Of a stretch of 64,000 nt of DNA, positions 11,971 through 22,899 are shown one piece after another. The DNA comes from Cladocopium goreaui (lineage: Eukaryota > Sar > Dinophyceae > Suessiales > Symbiodiniaceae), in assembly GCA_947184155.2 (NCBI GenBank), contig CAMXCT020003446.1, forward strand, positions 333,618 through 397,617, given 5' to 3'. Numbering within the stretch: the first letter of the stretch is position 1; each line of letters starts with the position of its first letter. Made by a program: the position numbers and the translations under genes. The notes below the pieces were generated by a model that was not told the origin of the DNA, ran no database searches, and saw nothing but the letters and a program-made list of their open reading frames with translations.

Positions 11971-12018
11971 CCGGCGGAGCCGACGAGGGGCGTTAGCCCT
12001 TAAATTCGGCTCCGCCGG
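11971..12018. repeat. GC-rich inverted repeat at copy 1/2 junction
   Basis: CCGGCGGAGCCGA (11971-11983) and its perfect complement TCGGCTCCGCCGG (12006-12018) flank a 22-base spacer. The left arm is the end of one composite copy and the right arm the beginning of the next. The right arm alone recurs at 7993-8005, and the left arm alone near 15967, 21047 and 45476, which marks the unit ends. Confidence 0.85.
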
Positions 12019-12228
12019 CTCCCCACGAGTACGCTGACAAATGCGTCACGAGCGTCCCAGAGCGACTAGAGCTCTAAGGTGAGGCGCGCCCCCAGCCGCC
12101 GACCCTCCGACGCCGGGCCCCGAAAACCACCAAAAATCCTTCAGGAGGGTGGGGGAGAGGTTTTTGGCCGGGATCCGGGTCGCTCATAAGCGTCTCCAAG
12201 AGCATTCCCCCCCCCCGTTTTGAGGGTA

Positions 12229-12866
12229 CCTAAAATCGGAAAAAAGTGCCGTTTTGACACATTTTTCGGACGATTTTTCGCTTTTCGAAAGTCACAAAAT
12301 GCTGTAAATTACAGCATTTTTGCGTTTTAACATCTTTTGCGGGAGCCATGCAAAAACGCAGAAAATGCTGTAAATACCAATACTTTTTGGACCCAAGATG
12401 CACAAAACACCGCAAATACCAGTGTTTTTGAAAGCCAAGCAAAAAAACACTGTAAATTACAGCATTTTTGGCGTGTTGATCGCAAAAACTGCTGGTATTC
12501 ACAGTGTTTTTGCAATTTCAAGAAAACGTGGAAGGCACGAAACACTGTAAATAGCGGTGTTTTGGCCACTTCTGGACGCCGAAACGCTGGTATTTACGCA
12601 GTTTTTTGCCCGTGGCGGCGCCAAACCCCTGTAAATTACAGCATTTTCTTCCCTTTCTGAACCGATTTTTTGCCTTGATGAACGGAAAAAACGCTGGTAT
12701 TTACGCGTTTCCCAAAAAATCGAAGATCGTGACGTGAACGAAACCCTGTAAATAACAGTGTTTTAGCCACTTTCGGGGACTAAAACTGTGGTATTTACGC
12801 GGGTTCTTGCCATCTGACAGCGCAAAATGCTGTAAATTACAACACTTTGTGCGCTGTTTATGTTCA
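12229..12866. repeat. palindrome-rich head module, copy 2
   Basis: The same twelve-palindrome series as copy 1, in the same order and spacing. The following short motif AACAATGTTGCAGATTGAAA is present once here but duplicated in copies 1 and 3. Confidence 0.85.
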
Positions 12867-12984
12867 ATTTTTTAAACTGCGATGCTTTCACCTGTTCTTT
12901 GCCTTCTTCCACAAGAAACAATGTTGCAGATTGAAACTGGACGACAGCGTGACCCGAAAGAAAGCTGGAGGGAGGAGTCGCACA

Positions 12985-15780
12985 GAAGCTTTTACACACA
13001 CAGGGGCTTTTACACAGAGAAGTCTTTACACAAAGGAGCTTTTTACGCACAGAAGGTTTTACACAGCGAAGTCTTTACTCTAAGGAGCTTTTGCACACAA
13101 ACGTCTAGGAGCCTTTACACACAGAAGCTTTTACACGAAGAAGTCTTTACACAGAGGGGTTTTTACACACAGACGCGTTTGCACACAGAAGCTTATTTTA
13201 CACAGAGAAGCCTTCACACAGAGGAGCTTTTACACACAAAAGCATTTACACAAGAAGCTTTACACAGCTTTTACACAAAAGCATTTGCACACAGAGCTTT
13301 TACACACACAGGGGCTTTTACACAGAGAAGTCTTTACTCTAGGGAGCTTTTGCACACAAATATCTAGGTGCTTTTTCACACAGAAGTTTTTACGCGAAGA
13401 AGTCTTTACACAGAGGGGTTTTTACACACAGACGCATTTGCACACAGAAGCTTTTACACAGAGAAGCCTTTACACAGAGGAGCTTTTACACAAAAGCATT
13501 TGCACACAGCAAGCTTTTACACACACAGGGGCTTTTACACAGAGAAGTCTTTACACAAAGGAGCTTTTTACACACGGAAGCTTTTACACAGAGAAGTCTT
13601 TACTCTAAGGGGCTTTTTACACACAGACGCGTTTGCACACAGAAGCTTTTACACAGAGAAGCCTTCACACAGAGGAGCTTTTACACACAAAAGCGTTCAC
13701 ACACAGCAAGCTTTTACACACACAGGGGCTTTTACACAGAGAAGTCCTTACACAAAGGAGCTTTTTACACACAGAAAGTTTTACACAGAGAAGTCTTTAC
13801 TCCAAGGAGCTTTTGCACACAAACGTCTAGGAGCTTTTTCACACAGAACTTTTTACTCGAAGACGTCTTTACACAGAGGGGTTTTTACACACAGACGCAT
13901 TTTTTTACACAGAGAAGCCTTTACACAGAGGAGACAAAAGCATTTGCACAGCAGCTTTTACACACACAGGGGCTTTTACACAGAGAAGAGAAGCCTTTAC
14001 ACAGAGGAGCTTTTACACACAAAAGCATTTACACACAGCAGGCTTTTACACACACAGGGGCTTTTACACAGAGAAGTCTATACACAAAGGAGCTTTTTAC
14101 ACACAGAAGGCTTTACACAGAGAAGTCTTTACTCTAGGGAGCTTTTGCACACAAATATCTAGGTGCTTTTTCACACAGAAGTTTTTACGCGAAGAAGTCT
14201 TTACACAGAGGGGTTTTTACACACAGACGCATTTGCACACAGAAGCTTTTACACAGAGAAGCCTTTACACAGAGGAGCTTTTACACAAAAGCATTTGCAC
14301 ACAGCAAGCTTTTACACACACAGGGGCTTTTACACAGAGAAATCCTTACACAAAGGAGCTTTTTACACACAGAAGGCTTTACACAGAGAAGTCTTTACTC
14401 CAAGGAGGAAGCAAATTTCTGCCATTTGGCGGTCCCTCGGCCGGCTATTGAATTTCTCTTCTGGGATCATTGGGAAACGGAAACGGCCGTTTTTGCCCAA
14501 ATCCTGGCCGGGAGCCTTTTGGAAGCAAATTTCTGCCATTTGGCGGCCCCTCGGCCGGCTATTGAATTTCTCTTCTGGGATCATTGGGAAACGGCCGTTT
14601 TTGGCCAAATCCTGGCCGGGAGCCGTTTGGAAGCAAATTTCTACCATTTGGCGGCCCCTCGGCCGGCTATTGAATTTCTCTTCTGGGATCATTGGGAAAC
14701 GGCCGTTTTTGCCAAAACCTGGCCGGGAGGTTTTACACAGAGAAGTCTTTACTCTAAGGAGCTTTTGCACACAAACGTCTAGGAGCCTTTGCACACAGAA
14801 GCTGTTCCACGAAGAAGTCTTTACACAGATACATATAGCTTTCATTCACAGACGCGTTTACACACAGAATCTTTTACACAGAGAAGCGTTTACACAGAGA
14901 ATTTTACACAGTGAAATCTTTACACAGACGCGCTTTCACACAGAGAAGCTTTCACACACAGAAGCTTTTACACAAAGAAGTCTTTACACAAAGTGGTTTT
15001 TACACACAGAAACTTTTACACACAAAAGCTTTTACACAGAGAAGCCTTCAGCCAGAGGAGCTTTTACACACAAAAGCGTTTACACACAGCAAGCTTTTAC
15101 ACACACAGGGGCTTTTACACAAAGAAGTCCTTACACAAAGGAGCTTTTTACACACAGAAGGTTTTACACAGAGACGTCTTTACCCTAAGGAGCTTTTGCA
15201 CACAAACGTCTAGGAGCTTTTTCACACAAAACTTTTTACACGAAGAAGGCCTGACAGAGAGGGTTTTTACACACAGACGTGTTTGCACACAGAAGCTTTT
15301 TTTACACAGAGAAGCCTTTACACAGAGGAGCTTTTACACACAAAAGCATTTGCACACACAGGGGCTTTTACACAGAGAAGTCTTTACACAAAGGAGCTTT
15401 TTACACACAGAAGGTTTTACACAGAGAAGTCTTTACTCCAAGGAGCTTTTGCACACAAACGTCTAGGAGCCTTTACACACAGAAGCTGTTACACAAAGAA
15501 GTCTTTACACAGATATATAGCTTTCACACACAGACGCGTGTACACACAGAGGCTTTTACACAGAGAAGCCTTTACACTTTACACAGAGAGTTTTTACACA
15601 CCGAAGCTTTTACACACAGTGAAATCTTTACACAGACATTTCACACAGAGAAGCTTTCACACATAGAAGCTTTTACACAAAGAAGTCTTTACACAAAGTG
15701 GTTTTTACACACAGAAACTTTTACACACAAAAGCTTTTACACAGAGAAGTCTTTGCACAGAGGCGCCTTTACACGAAGTA
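12985..15780 (+). repeat. TTTACACA array, copy 2
   Basis: Same repeat as in copy 1, with local shuffling and deletions (13250-13290; 13895-13990). Long His/Thr/Phe/Leu/Glu-rich frames are repeat artefacts. Confidence 0.9.
14405..14730. repeat. 108-bp satellite, 3 units (copy 2)
   Basis: Three units in the position equivalent to the six-unit block of copy 1. The first unit is truncated at its start and carries a 6-bp duplication (GAAACG) near 14475. The sequence after the block matches copies 1 and 3. Confidence 0.9.
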
Positions 15781-16115
15781 ACAAGTTGAAATCGGCAGCA
15801 GTTCTTTAGGAAAAACCCTTCGCCGGAGCTTTCGGGAACTCACTTGCTCCCCAAAAAATCGTCTATTCCAACAAATATGTTCCAAAAAACCTAAGGAATA
15901 TATTTCTGAAGCAGGTCCTCATTCAGTAACTTTCACGCCCACACTGCGATGAAATGGAGGGCCGTGGTCCGGCGGAGCCGACGAGGGGCGTCAGCCCAAA
16001 AATCCTTCAGGAGGGTGGGGGAGAGCTTTTTGGCCGGAATCCGGGTCGCTCATAAGCGTCTCCAAGAGCAAAAGGCCCCCCCCCCCGATTTTGAGGGTAC
16101 CTAAAATCGGAAAAA

Positions 16116-16730
16116 AGTGCCGTTTTGACACATTTTTCCGACGCTTTTCAGCTTTTCGAAATGGTCAAAATGCTGTAAATTACAGCATTTTTGCGTTTTA
16201 ACGTCTTTTGCGGGAGCCATGCAAAAACGCAGAAAATGCTATAAATACCAATACTTTTTGGACCCAAGATGCACAAAACACTGCAAATACCAGTGTTTTT
16301 GAAAGCCAAGCAAAAAAACACTGTAAATTACAGCATTTTTGGCGGGTTGATCGCAAAAACTGCTGGTATTCACAATGTTTTTGCAATTTCAAGAAAACGT
16401 GGAAGGCACGAAACACTGTAAATAGCGGTGTTTTGGCCACTTTTGGACGCCAAAACGCTGGTATTTACGCAGTTTTTTGCCCGTGGCGGCGCCAAACCCC
16501 TGTAAATTACAGCATTTTCTTCCCTTTCTGAACCGATTTTTTGCCTTGATGAACGGAAAAAACGCTGGTATTTACGCGTTTCCCAAAAAATCGAAGATCG
16601 TGACGTGAACGAAACCCTGTAAATAACAGTGTTTTAGCCACTTTCGGGGACTAAAACTGTGGTATTTACGCGGGTTCTTGCCATCTGACAGCGCAAAATG
16701 CTGTAAATTACAACACTTTGTGCGCTGTTT
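16116..16730. repeat. palindrome-rich head module, copy 3
   Basis: Twelve palindromes in the same order as in copies 1 and 2, with slightly more substitutions (for example GAAAATGCTATAAAT near 16235). It is followed by the duplicated AACAATGTTGCAGATTGAAA motif. Confidence 0.85.
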
Positions 16731-16874
16731 ATGTTCAATTTTTTAAACTGCGATGCTTTCACCTGTTCTTTGCCTTCTTCCACAAGAAACAATGTTGCAG
16801 ATTGAAACTGGAAACAATGTTGCAGATTGAAACTGGACGACAGCGTGACCCGAAAGAAAGCTGGAGGGAGGAGT

Positions 16875-19800
16875 CGCACAGAAGCTTTTACACACACAGG
16901 GGCTTTTACACAGAGAAGTCTTTACACAAAGGAGCTTTTTACGCACAGAATGTTTTACACAGAGAAGTCTTTACTCTAAGGAGCTTTTGCACACAAACGT
17001 CTAGGCGCCTTTACACACAGAAGCTGTTACACAAAGAAGTCTTTACACAGAGGGGTTTTTACACACAGACGCGTTTGCACACAGAAGCTTATTTTACACA
17101 GAGAAGCCTTCACACAGAGGAGCTTTTACACACAAAAGCATTTACACACAGCAGGCTTTTACACACACAGGGGCTTTTACACAGAGAAGTCTTTACACAA
17201 AGGAGCTTTTTACACACAGAAGGTTTTACACAGAGAAGTCTTTACTCTAGGGAGCTTTTGCACACAAATATCTAGGTGCTTTTTCACACAGAAGTTTTTA
17301 CGCGAAGAAGTCTTTACACAGAGGGGTTTTTACACACAGACGCATTTGCACACAGAAGCTTTTACACAGAGAAGCCTTTACACAGAGGAGCTTTTACACA
17401 AAAGCATTTGCACACAGCAAGCTTTTACACACACAGGGGCTTTTACACAGAGAAGTCTTTACACAAAGGAGCTTTTTACACACGGAAGCTTTTACACAGA
17501 GAAGTCTTTACTCTAAGGGGCTTTTTACACACAGACGCGTTTGCACACAGAAGCTTTTACACAGAGAAGCCTTCACACAGAGGAGCTTTTACACACAAAA
17601 GCGTTTACACACAGCAAGCTTTTACACACACAGGGGCTTTTACACAGAGAAGTCCTTACACAAAGGAGCTTTTTACACACAGAAGGTTTTACACAGAGAA
17701 GTCTTTACTCCAAGGAGCTTTTGCACACAAACGTCTAGGAGCTTTTTCACACAGAACTTTTTACTCGAAGACGTCTTTACACAGAGGGGTTTTTTACACA
17801 CAGACGCATTTGCACACAGAAGCTTTTACACAGAGAAGCCTTTACACAGAGGAGCTTTTACACACAAAAGCATTTACACACAGCAGGCTTTTACACACAC
17901 AGGGGCTTTTACACAGAGAAGTCTATACACAAAGGAGCTTTTTACACACAGACGCGTTTGCACACAGAAGCTTATTTTACACAGAGAAGCCTTCACACAG
18001 AGGAGCTTTTACACACAAAAGCATTTACACACAGCAGGCTTTTACACACACAGGAGCTTTTACACAGAGAAGTCTTTACACAAAGGAGCTTTTTACACAC
18101 AGAAGGTTTTACACAGAGAAGTCTTTACTCTAGGGAGCTTTTGCACACAAATATCTAGGTGCTTTTTCACACAGAAGTTTTTACGCGAAGAAGTCTTTAC
18201 ACAGAGGGGTTTTTACACGCAGACGCATTTGCACACAGAAGCTTTTACACAGAGAAGCCTTTACACAGAGGAGCTTTTACACAAAAGCATTTGCACACAG
18301 CAAGCTTTTACACACACAGGGGCTTTTACACAGAGAAGTCTTTACACAAAGGAGCTTTTTACACACGGAAGCTTTTACACAGAGAAGTCTTTACTCTAAG
18401 GGGCTTTTTACACACAGACGCGTTTGCACACAGAAGCTTTTACACAGAGAAGCCTTCACACAGAGGAGCTTTTACACACAAAAGCGTTTACACACAGCAA
18501 GCTTTTACACACACAGGGGCTTTTACACAGAGAAGTCCTTACACAAAGGAGCTTTTTACACACAGAAGATTTTACACAGAGAAGTCTTTACTCCAAGGAG
18601 CTTTTGCACACAAACGTCTAGGAGCTTTTTCACACAGAACTTTTTACTCGAAGACGTCTTTACACAGAGGGGTTTTTACACACAGACGCATTTACACACA
18701 GAAGCTTTTACACAGAGAAGCCTTTACACAGAGGAGCTTTTACACACAAAAGCATTTACACACAGCAGGCTTTTACACACACAGGGGCTTTTACACAGAG
18801 AAGTCTATACACAAAGGAGCTTTTTACACACGGGAGCCTTTTGGAAGCAAATTTCGGCCGGCTATTGAATTTCTCTTCTGGGATCATTGGGAAACGGCCG
18901 TTTTTGGCCAAATCCTGGCCGGGAGCCTTTTGGAAGCAAATTTCTGCCATTTGGCGGTCCCTCGGCCGGGTATTGAATTTCTCTTCTGGGATCATTGGGA
19001 AACGGCCGGTTTTGGCCAAATCCTGGCCGGGAGCCTTTTGGAAGCAAATTTCTGCCATTTGGCGGCCCCTCGGCCGGCTATTGAATTTCTCTTCTGGGAT
19101 CATTGGGAAACGGCCGTTTTTGCCCAAATCCTGGCCGGGAGCCTTTTGGAAGCAAATTTCTGCCATTTGGCGGCCCCCCGGCCGGCTATTGAATTTCTCT
19201 TCTGGGATCATTGGGAAACGGCCGTTTTTGGCCAAATCCTGGCCGGGAGCCTTTTGGAAGCAAATTTCTGCCATTTGGCGGCCCCTCGGCCGGCTATTGA
19301 ATTTCTCTTCTGGGATCATTGGGAAACGGCCGTTTTTGCCCAAATCCTGGCCGGCAGCCTTTTGGAAGCAAATTTCTGCCATTTGGCGGCCCCTCGGCCG
19401 GCTATTGAATTTCTCTTCTGGGATCATTGGGAAACGGCCGTTTTTGGCCAAATCCTGGCCGGGAGCCTTTTGGAAGCAAATTTCTACCCTTTGGCGGCCC
19501 CTCGGCCGGCTATTGAATTTCTCTTCTGGGATCATTGGGAAACGGCCGGTTTTTGCCAAATCCTGGCCGGGAGCCTTTTGGAAGCAAATTTCTGCCATTT
19601 GGCGGCCCCTCGGCCGGCTATTGAATTTCTCTTCTGGGATCATTGGGAAACGGCCGTTTTTGGCCAAATCCTGGCCGGGAGCCTTTTGGAAGCAAATTTC
19701 TGCCATTTGGCGGCCCCTCGGCCGGCTATTGAATTTCTCTTCTGGGATCATTGGGAAACGACCGTTTTTGCCAAAACCTGGCCGGGAGGTTTTACACAGA

Positions 19801-20830
19801 GAAGTCTTTACTCTAAGGAGCTTTTGCACACAAACGTCTAGGAGCCTTTGCACACAGAAGCTGTTCCCCGAAGAAGTCTTTACACAGATACATATAGCTT
19901 TCATTCACAGACGCGTTTACACACAGAATCTTTTACACAGAGAAGCGTTTACACAGAGAATTTTACACAGTGAAATCTTTACACAGACGCGCTTTCATAC
20001 AGAGAAGCTTTCACACACAGAAGCTTTTACACAAAGAAGTCTTTACACAAAGTGGTTTTTACACACAGAAACTTTTACACGCAAAAGCTTTTACACAGAG
20101 AAGCCTTCAGCCAGAGGAGCTTTTACACACAAAAGCGTTTACACACAGCAAGCTTTTACACACACAGGGGCTTTTACACAAAGAAGTCCTTACACAAAGG
20201 AGCTTTTTACACACAGAAGGTTTTACACAGAGAAGTCTTTACCCTAAGGAGCTTTTGCACACTAACGTCTAGGAGCTTTTTCGCACAAAACTTTTTACAC
20301 GAAGAAGGCCTGACAGAGAGGGTTTTTACACACAGACGTGTTTGCACACAGAAGCTTTTTTTACACAGAGAAGCCTTTACACAGAGGAGCTTTTACACAC
20401 AAAAGCATTTACACACACAGGGGCTTTTACACAGAGAAGTCTTTACACAAAGGAGCTTTTTACACACAGAAGGTTTTACACAGAAAAGTCTTTACTCCAA
20501 GGAGCTTTTGCACACAAACGTCTAGGAGCCTTTACACACAGAAGCTGTTACACAAAGAAGTCTTTACACAGATATATAGCTTTCACACACAGACGCGTTT
20601 ACACACAGAGGCTTTTACACAGAGAAGCCTTTACACTTTACACAGAGAGTTTTTACACACCGAAGCTTTTACACACAGTGAAATCTTTACACAGACATTT
20701 CACACAGAGAAGCTTTCACACATAGAAGCTTTACACAAAGAAGTCTTTACACAAAGTGGTTTTTACACACAGAAACTTTTACACACAAAAGCTTTTACAC
20801 AGAGAAGTCTTTGCACAGAGGCGTCTTGAC
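16875..20830 (+). repeat. TTTACACA array, copy 3
   Basis: The longest array, about 3.9 kb. It is expanded by an extra internal block (about 17790-18160) and by a larger 108-bp satellite. Open frames run for hundreds of codons in more than one phase. Confidence 0.9.
18833..19788. repeat. 108-bp satellite, about 9 units (copy 3)
   Basis: 956 bp, nine units, the first shortened by about 16 bp (AATTTCGGCCGGCTATTG joins directly). The flanks are the same as around the six- and three-unit blocks, so the copy-number change happened in place. Open frames exist on both strands (up to 560 codons on plus, 382 on minus). Confidence 0.95.
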
Positions 20831-21082
20831 ATGAAGTCACAAGTTGAAATTGGCAGCAGTTCTTCGGGAAAAACCCTTGGCAGGAGCTTTCGGGCACTCA
20901 CTTGCTCCCCAAAAAAGCCGTCTATTTCCAACAAAGTTCCTGTTCTTTTTTTTTTCAAAAAACGTAAGGAATATATTTCTGAAGCAGGTCCCCATCCAAA
21001 AGCTTTCCAGCCCCCACACTGCGATGAAATGGAGGGCCGAGAAATCCGGCGGAGCCGACGAGGGGCGTTAGCCCTTAAATAA

Positions 21083-21985
21083 TATATGATATATGATCTT
21101 AGAATCTGATACTAGGCTTGGTGTCCTACTATGGCTGGGATACTGTCAGGTCTTGGCGGGTGTATAAATATGTACATGGATCGCTGCAGGAATCCATCTA
21201 GGATTTTCCGAACATCACCCAAGCAAGCTACGCAACTTCATGACACACCTGGTTCGTCAAGTTGGAGTGGATTGGACTATTGGCTCAGTTGGATGATCAG
21301 CTTTTCAGTTTCTTAAACTCGGGTTGGTGGTTTCATTTTGTTGCATCCTGTCTAATTTTAATATAAGAGTCAAGTGGGGTCATGATTTCAGGTAGGGATG
21401 AACAGTGAAAGACAGTTGAAACCTGAAATCACCCACCAAAGGCTGGTTGTGAAATGCTTCACGAGAGTCTACGGGTGACTGGTCCAGCCTGCTACCGGAA
21501 ACGTGCATGAGAATCAGCTGCATGAAATTTTGCGGCGAAAGAAAAGTCTGCTAAAGTCATACATTCGGCTTACGCCAACAGTGCCGAGCTGAAGAGCTAC
21601 CAGCACCTGTTCCCAGGAACCTTGCCTGGAAACCCTTGCTTGCGAACCTATTCCTGGAACCTTTTTTGCAACCTTTTCTTAGACACCTGTTCCTGGGAAC
21701 CTTGCTTATGCTTTGTCACAACGGCGAGGCGGAAGAATATCCTTTTGTTTCCCGCAATTAGCTAATCTGCGGCCCTGGGCACAGCGAAAGAAGATTTGAG
21801 GTTTTACATAGGAATCAAGCATTGCCAAAAGCTTCAATTTGTGCATTGTGATGCCTATAAAATGAATTTGAGTAGTACCTTCATTTTAGAGGATGAGCCA
21901 TGGAGCGCAGGGTTGCGTCAATCGAACTGTGGAACCAACAAATTCTAGACACACCCAGCTCTTCCTCAATCAAGGAGCATCTTTT
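21083..21985. other. no supported gene
   Basis: AT-rich, with an imperfect direct repetition of CCTGTTCCTGGGAACCTTGC-like segments at 21600-21710. The phrase GAGCTGAAGAGCTACCAGCA (near 21587) recurs near 24243. Confidence 0.5.
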
Positions 21986-21986
21986 T

Positions 21987-22391
21987 CTAGGTCTGAACTG
22001 CCGCTCTTTGCGCCAACCGCTTCGCTTGGCGCTTGGCACTGTTCTTTAGATTTTTCAGAATCCTGTTGCGGTCGATTCTCTGAGCCTTCTTTGAAGGTCT
22101 CAGCTTTCTAGCTATGTCCAATACATGGGGATCGTCCCAAAACACTTTGGCTGCGGAGTCGTCTGCTTCTTTCTTGGATGCACGCTTCTCTCCTTCGAAA
22201 TCCGTTTTATCCCAAAGGTAGGGATGGAGGAGACGTCCCTTGTCAGTTAAGTGCAAAGTGCTTTGATAGCTGCCCTCCGCATCCTTCACCGTATGGAATT
22301 CTCGCAAGTGGACAACATCCTCGTCACGGCTAGACAAGCGTCTCGGTGCAAGCGCCCTGGCTGAGACGTGGCGACATGTTCCTTCCCTCAT
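21987..22391 (-). CDS. basic C-terminal exon, unknown protein
   Basis: A minus-strand open frame ending in TGA at 21987. After an initial segment the translation becomes strongly protein-like: an acidic/charged middle (TVKDAEGSYQSTLHLTDKG), an aromatic stretch (LHPYLWDKTDFEG), then a Lys/Arg-rich tail (AKVFWDDPHVLDIARKL, ILKNLKNSAKRQAKRLAQR). The ATG at 22391 may be fortuitous; an AG acceptor within the first 25 codons is equally possible. It lies about 150 bp of AT-rich DNA downstream of the block at 22549-22891, with a GTGAGA donor near the end of that block, so the two are probably exons of one gene. A nuclear, RNA-binding or ribosome-associated role would fit the basic tail but is only a guess. 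Confidence 0.6.
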   Translation of the reverse strand: MREGTCRHVSARALAPRRLSSRDEDVVHLREFHTVKDAEGSYQSTLHLTDKGRLLHPYLWDKTDFEGEKRASKKEADDSAAKVFWDDPHVLDIARKLRPSKKAQRIDRNRILKNLKNSAKRQAKRLAQRAAVQT

Positions 22392-22548
22392 GGGTCTTAA
22401 TAATGTTGAATATGATTGGGTATACTCCTATTTGGGATGATTTAATTCATTTCCAAATGGTTTGTTGATGGGATGGTTTATTATTGGGTTGACAACATTA
22501 ACTGATTTCATGCTCCTGTGATCATTGCATTGCTTGTGACTGAGTCAG

Positions 22549-22891
22549 TCACTCTAAGAACTCCTTGGCCGCCACCTTGAAATTCTCACCGTACTTTGCC
22601 AAATTGAAGCCCCAAAGCTTACCGCGTGGTGGAGAATACGTTGGAATTGCGGCGAGACGGGCAGACCTTGGCATACCATTTACCTTGGACTGCTTGGACT
22701 GTTTGCTCCGTCCAGTTTGCCGCCCTTCCCGTCACTGTTCGATGCACTTCTTGCTCTTGATTTGCTCCTCTGGGGCAACTTGTCTGCGGACTCTAGGTGT
22801 TGTTTGGGAGATCTCGGCGGCAGTGTGACTTTCGAACACATCGAACTGCTGCTTGAGTGCGAGTCCTGCCAGGCAGGCGGGACACAATCAT
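22549..22891 (-). CDS. exon block with in-frame TGA, unknown protein
   Basis: The minus frame reads LALKQQFDVFESHTAAEISQ, a basic stretch ending KKCIEQ, an in-frame TGA (near 22757), then a Lys/Ser-rich segment and PTYSPPRGKLWGFNLAKYG before a second stop at 22549. Composition is protein-like on both sides of the TGA. A canonical donor (G then GTGAGA) follows KYG, so the second stop is probably intronic. Either the first TGA is a nonsense change (CGA or CAA ancestor), or a short intron removes it. No family is recognised. Confidence 0.5.
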
Positions 22892-22899
22892 TGGGTTGT

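Larger units (their letters stand above)
7980..12000 (+). mobile_element. composite repeat, copy 1 (about 4.0 kb)
   Basis: Order: GC-rich start with TCGGCTCCGCCGG (7993-8005); a C-run region near 8190; a palindrome-bearing head (8213-8850); a TTTACACA array (about 8995-11750) with a 108-bp satellite inside; a conserved tail (11750-11984) with GGAGCTTTCGGG, ACTTGCTCCCC and AAGGAATATATTTCTGAAGC, ending in CCGGCGGAGCCGA. No transposase or reverse transcriptase is encoded. The three adjacent copies and the distant fourth copy imply a dispersed, duplicated unit. Whether it moves as a transposon or spreads as a satellite is not shown. Confidence 0.75.
12001..15993 (+). mobile_element. composite repeat, copy 2 (about 4.0 kb)
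   Basis: Same order as copy 1 and nearly identical in the head (12229-12866 against 8213-8850 differs by only a few substitutions), so the duplication is recent. Its array (about 12985-15780) carries small rearrangements near 13250-13290 and 13900-13990. The tail (15780-15993) is more diverged than that of copy 1 and lacks part of the T-run region. It joins directly to the head of copy 3. Confidence 0.75.
15994..21082 (+). mobile_element. composite repeat, copy 3 (about 5.1 kb)
   Basis: Starts at CAGCCCAAAAATCCTTCAGG. About 120 bp present at the start of copy 2 (12001-12130) is missing at this junction. The head is 16116-16730, the array about 16875-20830, and the tail 20830-21082 is almost identical to the tail of copy 1. 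The unit ends with CCGGCGGAGCCGACGAGG and CCCTTAAAT, where unrelated AT-rich DNA begins. Confidence 0.75.

Noticed and set aside
10035..19904. Long plus and minus ORFs over the 108-bp satellite
   Set aside because: Unit length divisible by three with no stops explains openness on both strands; there is no start context or motif.
8831..20829. Dozens of long ORFs rich in FTQRS, LHTE and YTEE repeats
   Set aside because: They arise from a stop-free short repeat, occur in several phases, and indels between copies ignore the frame.
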